Assembly: GCA_945882755.1 (NCBI GenBank)
Contig: CAMCWS010000057.1
Span: forward strand, 1-13,642
Length of the DNA: 13,642 nucleotides
DNA from: Bordetella parapertussis
GTDB lineage: Bacteria > Pseudomonadota > Gammaproteobacteria > Burkholderiales > Burkholderiaceae_C
Direction of reading: 5' to 3'
The notes beneath the pieces are model-generated. The model saw only the letters and a list, made by a program, of their open reading frames with translations. It did not search any database and had not been told where the DNA came from. This document shows positions 9,272 to 13,642 of this stretch, one piece after another (the first letter of the stretch is position 1; every line of letters starts with the position of its first letter). The translations under genes and the position numbers were made by a program.

Positions 9272-11065
9272 TTAATGCTCTTGGGCCAAGCGCTGTAAAA
9301 ACGTTGCTGACATCAGGAGTTGCTCTTCAATCAGAGCGCAAAGCTTGGAACGGTCAAAAGGCTTGACCATCAACGCATTGATACCCGCATGCAGGCCGCG
9401 CAAATGGTCTTGGGCGTTGACGTTGGCGGTGAGCAAAATCACAGGCACTTGCTGCACGGGCGGCTGCATGTGTTGACGGATATGCGCGGTGGCCTCGATG
9501 CCGTCCATCTCGGGCATGACCATGTCCATCAAAACCAAATCAAACGGTTCGCGGTGCAAACACGCCAAAGCTTCTTGGCCGTGACTGGCCTGACACAGAT
9601 AGGCTTTGGGCCATTGCGCCTGCACAATGTTGCAAGCCAGTAAGCGGTTAACAGGGTGGTCATCGACAACCAAAAAGCGCAAGCGCATGTCTTGCCAATG
9701 CCGGCTGCTTTGTGCTGAGGCCAAAGCAGGCATGGGCGCAGGTGCTTCCAGCAAGGGCAAGCGCACCCAAAAAAGCGAACCTTGGCCGAGTTGGCTCTCT
9801 ACCCCCATGGTGCCGCCCAAGCGTTGCACAAGTTGGTGGCAAATCGACAAACCCAAACCATTGCCGCCGTACAAACTGGCGGTTTGCACATTGGCTTGCT
9901 CAAAGCGCTCAAAAATTTTTTCGATGCGGTCAGCAGCCACGCCAATGCCCGAGTCTTGCACTTCAAACAACAGCGATGCGCCTTCGCGTCGCACACGCAG
10001 GCTCACCGACCCCTTGTGGGTGAACTTGATGGCATTGCCCAGCAGGTTGACCAGCACTTGCGTCAAGCGGTGTCGGTCGGTGATGATGGTGACGGGGACA
10101 TCGTCCGCCACGCGAAGGCGGTAATCGATGTCCATGCTGTCGACTTTTTGCTCAAACAGTTTGAAGGCGCTGGTGACGGTGGCGCGTAACTCAAAAGGCT
10201 CAGGGTTGATATTGAGGTGCCCCATTTGCATTTGCGAAAAATCCAGCACATCGTTGATCACGGTCAGCAGGTGTTCACCGGCCTGGTGTGAAAGCTTGAC
10301 CAAGGACAGTGCTTGTGGGTTGTTCTTCAAGGAGCCGACCAACAAATCGTTGAAGCCCAATATGGCATTCAAAGGGGTTCGCAATTCATGGCTCAGGGTA
10401 GAGATGAAAGAGTTTTTAAAGTTTTGAGATCGCAGCAAATCAGCGCGCAGTTTCAACAGTTCTTGCTCATGGGCATGGGTGCGCACACGGTTGTTTTGAA
10501 ATATCCGCTCGGACAACAGCGGCAAGCCCAGCATGACGAGACAGTTCATCAAGTAGCTCAGGCCGCTGTAGAGCTGAATGGAGCTGTTGGTGCTGAAGTG
10601 CTGCGGGTACCAGCCTTCGGCGCTTGCCCACCACACACCCGCATAGCAAAGCAAGGACACGGTAAACCACGCCACCGCATGGGCCACGCCAACGGCAAAC
10701 AGGGGGAGCAAAGGCAACAAGGCAAACCAGGCCATGGCCACCGAAAACATGCCGCCTGAATGGAAGGCCTCGTTGAGCAAATGCAAGCTGCTGATGACCA
10801 AGCCAGTGTGTACCGCTACGCCCACGGGCAGGCCGATGACGGCCGCGCCACTCAACACCAAAAATGCGCAAGCGGTGAGAAGCAAGGTGGTCTGGGATGC
10901 GCTGTTGGGGTTGAGAAAAGACAGCAGAAACAGGCCCACAGAAATAGCCCACACGATGATCAAAAAAGGCCCAAGGTGGGTGGTGCGAAATTTATCCGGC
11001 AGCCACATAGGAAGAATCGCTTCCCACCAAGCTGATTTGAAGGTGATGGCTTGTTCAGACGGCAT
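9272..11065 (-). CDS. Membrane-bound hybrid sensor histidine kinase/response regulator (second of tandem pair)
   Basis: A 597-residue hybrid kinase. About six hydrophobic segments span residues 32-185 with no large periplasmic loop, followed by a short coiled linker and a HisKA domain with FISTLSHELRTPLNAILGF (phospho-acceptor His226). The ATPase domain shows the N box GNAIKFT (Asn344), DSGIG and GGNGLGLSI. A C-terminal receiver domain begins RFLVVDDHPVN and holds phospho-acceptor Asp514 in LMDMVMPEMDG and Lys568 in MVKPFD. No DNA-binding domain, PAS domain or Hpt domain is present, so it probably relays to a separate phosphotransfer protein. The ligand is unknown. ATG 11065 gives an 11-base overlap with the upstream kinase gene; an alternative in-frame ATG at 11092 would add nine residues. 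Neither has a good ribosome binding site, which suggests translational coupling. Confidence 0.92.
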   Translation of the reverse strand: MPSEQAITFKSAWWEAILPMWLPDKFRTTHLGPFLIIVWAISVGLFLLSFLNPNSASQTTLLLTACAFLVLSGAAVIGLPVGVAVHTGLVISSLHLLNEAFHSGGMFSVAMAWFALLPLLPLFAVGVAHAVAWFTVSLLCYAGVWWASAEGWYPQHFSTNSSIQLYSGLSYLMNCLVMLGLPLLSERIFQNNRVRTHAHEQELLKLRADLLRSQNFKNSFISTLSHELRTPLNAILGFNDLLVGSLKNNPQALSLVKLSHQAGEHLLTVINDVLDFSQMQMGHLNINPEPFELRATVTSAFKLFEQKVDSMDIDYRLRVADDVPVTIITDRHRLTQVLVNLLGNAIKFTHKGSVSLRVRREGASLLFEVQDSGIGVAADRIEKIFERFEQANVQTASLYGGNGLGLSICHQLVQRLGGTMGVESQLGQGSLFWVRLPLLEAPAPMPALASAQSSRHWQDMRLRFLVVDDHPVNRLLACNIVQAQWPKAYLCQASHGQEALACLHREPFDLVLMDMVMPEMDGIEATAHIRQHMQPPVQQVPVILLTANVNAQDHLRGLHAGINALMVKPFDRSKLCALIEEQLLMSATFLQRLAQEH

Positions 11066-12809
11066 GGGCGGCTCTGGAAGACATGGCGGCATGCACCAAG
11101 CTGTTGACGGTGGCCGCCAAGCCGACTTTGTCCATGGGTTTGGGCAAGACCTCGTTCATGCCCGCCTCCAAACACAGTTGACGGTCTTGGGCGTGGGTGC
11201 TGGCGGTCAAACCAATCACGGGGATATGGCAGATGGGATCGACCAACTGATGGCGTATGGCTTGGCAGGTTTGCGGACCGTTCATGCCAGGCATGAACAT
11301 GTCCATCAAAACCACATCGAACGCCGACTGCTTGAGCAGTTCAAGCGCCTGCGGGCCACTGGCGGTGTCAACGATGTCGGCCAAAGGCCAAATGCTTTGG
11401 CATATATAGCGAGCCACTTGCAGATTCACCGGGTTGTCGTCCACCACCAAAATGCGCATCGCGTAGTTGCTCAGGTCTGGCACTTGGGTGCTGAGTGCCT
11501 GTGACGCAGGCGCTGCACAGGCCACCAAAGGCACAGTGAACCAAAACCGCGAACCTTCACCCAACGTGCTTTCGAGGCCTATGCTGCCGCCGAACAATGC
11601 CACCAACTTCTTGGAGATGGCCAAGCCCAAACCGGTGCCGCCAAATTGGCGCAGCGTGGCTTGGTCAGCGTGTTCAAAGCGCTTGAAGATGTATTCCTGC
11701 AACTCTTTGGGGATGCCGCTGCCGCTGTCAATGACCTCGAACAGCAATTCACTTTCATGGTGAGTCAAGCGCAGCCGCACCTCGCCTTGGGCGGTGAACT
11801 TGAAAGCGTTGTCAAGCAAATGGCACAGCACCTCTTTCACACGTACCGCATCCAAGCTAACCCATTCGGGGATGCTGGGGTCAAGCTCGGTGACCAAGCT
11901 GATCGGGCTGTGGGCGGGGGGCGAAAAGTTGGCGCGGCATTGCGCCAAGGCGTCGGACACTCTGACGGGTGTGGGGTTGAGCACCAAACGACCGGCTTGT
12001 AGCTGGGAAAAGTCCAAAATCTGGTTGACCAATTTCAGCAACTTGTCCGTGGACTGACGAATCAGCCTAACCGTTTCCAACTCTTGGGGCGTGAGTTGCA
12101 TGTTTTCCAGCAACACATCGTTGAAACCCAAAATAGCATTCATGGGTGTGCGCAATTCGTGGCCAACGGCCGCCACAAATTCGTCTTTATAGGCTTCTGA
12201 TTTCAGCAAAGCCTGTCGGCTGCCTTCTAGTTCAAAGTTTCTTTCTTTCAGGCTAACCAACTGCTGCTTGTTCAACACGTAATAAAACACCGGCACCCAA
12301 AACACATTGACTGCCACACACATCAAAGAGATCGTCGCCCAATTGAGGTGCTGTTCTATGAAAGCAAAATTGCTGGGCAAATACCCAAAAAACGTCAACG
12401 CAAACAAGCTGCCAATGGCGCTCATCACCACAGCGACCCAAATAAAGGTTTCTTTGAAACCCAACAAGACCAAGCTGGGCAGGGGCAAAATACCCAGCCA
12501 CAAAATTTGTGGCGAGGCCAAACCACCGGTGTTCATACAGAGGATGTAAATCAGCGAGAAGCACACCGCCAGCAACGCGTGGGTGACCACCGCGACAGGC
12601 CACTTGCGCCATATATATAGGATGCCGATCAAGGACAGCCCGGCCATGCTCAGCAAGCTGAGCGGAACATGTTCAAAAGGGCCAGATACAAAACAAAAGC
12701 CGCCAATAATCAGCATGGCGACGCAGATATAGCTGCGCAAAACAAAATGCCGCTGACTCAATAAATCATCGGGCCAGTGTCGGGCAAAAAGTCCAGCCAA
12801 AGCATGCAT
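11055..12809 (-). CDS. Membrane-bound hybrid sensor histidine kinase/response regulator (first of tandem pair)
   Basis: A 584-residue paralogue of the kinase encoded downstream. Six likely membrane segments lie at about 23-43, 50-67, 72-92, 101-118, 121-143 and 156-178, then a coiled linker. HisKA shows FVAAVGHELRTPMNAILGF with His217. The ATPase domain has LLDNAFKFT (Asn334), DSGSG (361-365) and GGTGLGLAI (390-398). The receiver domain starts MRILVVDDNPVN (Asp457/458), with phospho-acceptor Asp503 in LMDMFMPGMNG, Thr535 and Lys557 in LPKPMD. Five cysteines lie in the membrane part (29, 39, 83, 91, 164). The architecture matches its neighbour, so the pair likely arose by tandem duplication. 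The ATG at 12809 has no clear ribosome binding site. The signal is not evident. The gene lies 67 bases downstream of the glutathione peroxidase gene on the same strand. Confidence 0.93.
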   Translation of the reverse strand: MHALAGLFARHWPDDLLSQRHFVLRSYICVAMLIIGGFCFVSGPFEHVPLSLLSMAGLSLIGILYIWRKWPVAVVTHALLAVCFSLIYILCMNTGGLASPQILWLGILPLPSLVLLGFKETFIWVAVVMSAIGSLFALTFFGYLPSNFAFIEQHLNWATISLMCVAVNVFWVPVFYYVLNKQQLVSLKERNFELEGSRQALLKSEAYKDEFVAAVGHELRTPMNAILGFNDVLLENMQLTPQELETVRLIRQSTDKLLKLVNQILDFSQLQAGRLVLNPTPVRVSDALAQCRANFSPPAHSPISLVTELDPSIPEWVSLDAVRVKEVLCHLLDNAFKFTAQGEVRLRLTHHESELLFEVIDSGSGIPKELQEYIFKRFEHADQATLRQFGGTGLGLAISKKLVALFGGSIGLESTLGEGSRFWFTVPLVACAAPASQALSTQVPDLSNYAMRILVVDDNPVNLQVARYICQSIWPLADIVDTASGPQALELLKQSAFDVVLMDMFMPGMNGPQTCQAIRHQLVDPICHIPVIGLTASTHAQDRQLCLEAGMNEVLPKPMDKVGLAATVNSLVHAAMSSRAAHAV

Positions 12810-12835
12810 GTCTACATGATAACTTTGGCTCGGGC

Positions 12836-12865
12836 GTTTTAAAACCTAAAGTATTGCTCAGTATT
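12836..12865. repeat. Palindrome and helically phased direct repeat upstream of the kinase pair
   Basis: The 67-base AT-rich gap between the peroxidase and kinase genes holds a perfect palindrome, GTTTTAAAAC (12836-12845), and a direct repeat AGTATT at 12850-12855 and 12860-12865, exactly 10 bases apart. Repeats one helical turn apart are common in regulator-binding sites, but no clear -35/-10 pair or known consensus is recognisable here. Function is unknown. Confidence 0.35.
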
Positions 12866-12876
12866 TACAAAAGTAC

Positions 12877-13362
12877 CTAAATGGCTAGGGCCGCGGCAAT
12901 GTCTTTGCTGACCGAGGCGGGGGTGTCCATTGAGCCATAACGCTTGATGGTGGTGCCATCTTTGGCAACCAAGAACTTGGTGAAGTTCCATTTAATGCCT
13001 TCGCTGCCCAGCACGCCAGGTGCCTGGCCCTTGAGCCATTGGTAGAGCGGATGTGCTTGAGCACCATTGACCTCGATTTTGGCCATCATGGGAAATGACA
13101 CGCCATAGTTCTTTTGGCAAAAAGTCCCAATTTCTTCGTTGCTGCCAGGGTCTTGACTGCCAAACTGGTTGCAGGGAAAGCCCAGCACCACCAAGCCTTG
13201 GCTGGCAAATTCTTGGTGCAATTTCTCCAGTCCTGCAAATTGGGGGGTGAAGCCACAGGCGCTGGCGGTGTTGACGATCAGCAGCACCTTGCCTTGGTAG
13301 TCGCTGAGGGCGACCGTGTGGCCGTCGATGGTTTGGGCTTCAAAATCATAAACATTGGCCAT
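12877..13362 (-). CDS. Cys-type glutathione peroxidase (probably thioredoxin-dependent)
   Basis: A 161-residue peroxidase that reduces hydrogen peroxide or organic hydroperoxides. It shows NTASACGFTPQF with peroxidatic Cys36 (a cysteine in place of selenocysteine), LGFPCNQFGSQ with Cys64 and Gln66, FCQKNYGVSF with Cys82, and WNFTKFL with Trp125 and Asn126. The Cys36/Cys64/Cys82 spacing matches what I recall for yeast Gpx3, in which Cys36 and Cys82 form the catalytic disulfide, so thioredoxin is the likely reductant. There is no signal peptide, so it is cytosolic. The start is ATG 13362, with GGAG seven bases upstream; a longer TTG-started frame from 13377 would run through that ribosome binding site and is rejected. 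It lies 33 bases after the transporter gene. Confidence 0.93.
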   Translation of the reverse strand: MANVYDFEAQTIDGHTVALSDYQGKVLLIVNTASACGFTPQFAGLEKLHQEFASQGLVVLGFPCNQFGSQDPGSNEEIGTFCQKNYGVSFPMMAKIEVNGAQAHPLYQWLKGQAPGVLGSEGIKWNFTKFLVAKDGTTIKRYGSMDTPASVSKDIAAALAI

Positions 13363-13395
13363 CTGTTTTCTCCACAAGTTAGGAATCCATTGTCG

Positions 13396-13642
13396 CTAAT
13401 CTGGCTTGTCCCTGCTGGGCCAAGCCGCCAAGCCCGCCGCCAACACGATCAGCAAGCCGCCCAGCAGTTTGCGGGTGCTGAGTTCAGACGCACCCAGCGC
13501 CACCGATGAAAGCGTGGCAAACACAATTTCCGACAGCATCACCAAGGCGGTGGTGCTGGCGGCCAAACGCGCAGCCCCAAACTGCAAACTCAGGTTGGAG
13601 GCCAGCAACAGCACAGCCAAGCCCAAGGCATAGGGCCACCAT
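13396..13642 (-). CDS. EamA/DMT-family transporter, C-terminal part (5' end outside window)
   Basis: The last 81 codons plus stop of a membrane protein whose start lies beyond the right edge. The sequence WWPYALGLAVLLLASNLSLQ leads into FGAARLAASTTALVMLSEIVFA, the second-repeat signature of ten-helix EamA (drug/metabolite transporter) proteins. Two more hydrophobic stretches follow (VFATLSSVALG and LLGGLLIVLAAGLAAWP), then a charged tail RDKPD. The family exports amino acids, sugars or drugs; the substrate cannot be told. No internal start is needed because the frame is open to the edge. It is upstream of, and co-directional with, the peroxidase gene. Confidence 0.8.
   Translation of the reverse strand, partial: WWPYALGLAVLLLASNLSLQFGAARLAASTTALVMLSEIVFATLSSVALGASELSTRKLLGGLLIVLAAGLAAWPSRDKPD

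Noticed and set aside
13363..13377. TTG start adding five residues to the glutathione peroxidase
   Set aside because: The added codons contain the GGAG ribosome binding site for ATG 13362, and the family starts at the later Met.

Overview
The window looks like chromosomal DNA of a betaproteobacterium, most likely order Burkholderiales and plausibly Comamonadaceae. This rests on the protein styles (transketolase, type I GAPDH, GlcE/GlcF, MurU-like uridylyltransferase), the GC-rich coding style and the dense gene packing. Single 60-base rows counted by hand give 36/60 G+C in tkt (row 3061) and 35/60 in gap (row 5641). No rRNA, tRNA, CRISPR array or insertion sequence was seen.

Layout. (1) Positions 1-1350, minus strand: a MurU-like nucleotidyltransferase gene is followed by a compact toxin-antitoxin pair of the HI1419/HI1420 kind, whose antitoxin runs off the left edge. 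A well-formed promoter with an operator-like palindrome lies in the 31-base gap before the toxin. (2) Positions 1445-9264, plus strand: tkt, a DNA cytosine-5 methyltransferase, a probable restriction endonuclease, gap, glcE, the wreck of a second toxin-antitoxin locus (antitoxin plus PIN-domain tail), and glcF. The two restriction-modification genes are visibly AT-rich (21/60 G+C in row 4201) and sit between tkt and gap, which I recall as neighbours in many Burkholderiales, so they look like an acquired cassette inside a central-carbon operon. (3) Positions 9272-13642, minus strand: the 3' end of an EamA-type transporter gene, a Cys-type glutathione peroxidase gene, and two overlapping genes for membrane-bound hybrid histidine kinases.

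How the genes fit together. Transketolase and GAPDH serve the pentose-phosphate/Calvin and glycolytic carbon routes. GlcE and GlcF are two of the three usual glycolate oxidase subunits; the flavoprotein partner GlcD is not in this window. The restriction-modification pair has 8 bases upstream and 19 bases downstream, so it is probably transcribed with tkt and gap. The tandem kinases have no DNA-binding output domain and probably feed a phosphorelay encoded elsewhere. I see no convincing wholly new system. The most notable points are the restriction-modification insertion, the toxin promoter that would give a leaderless GTG-started message, and the deletion-scarred toxin-antitoxin relic between glcE and glcF.
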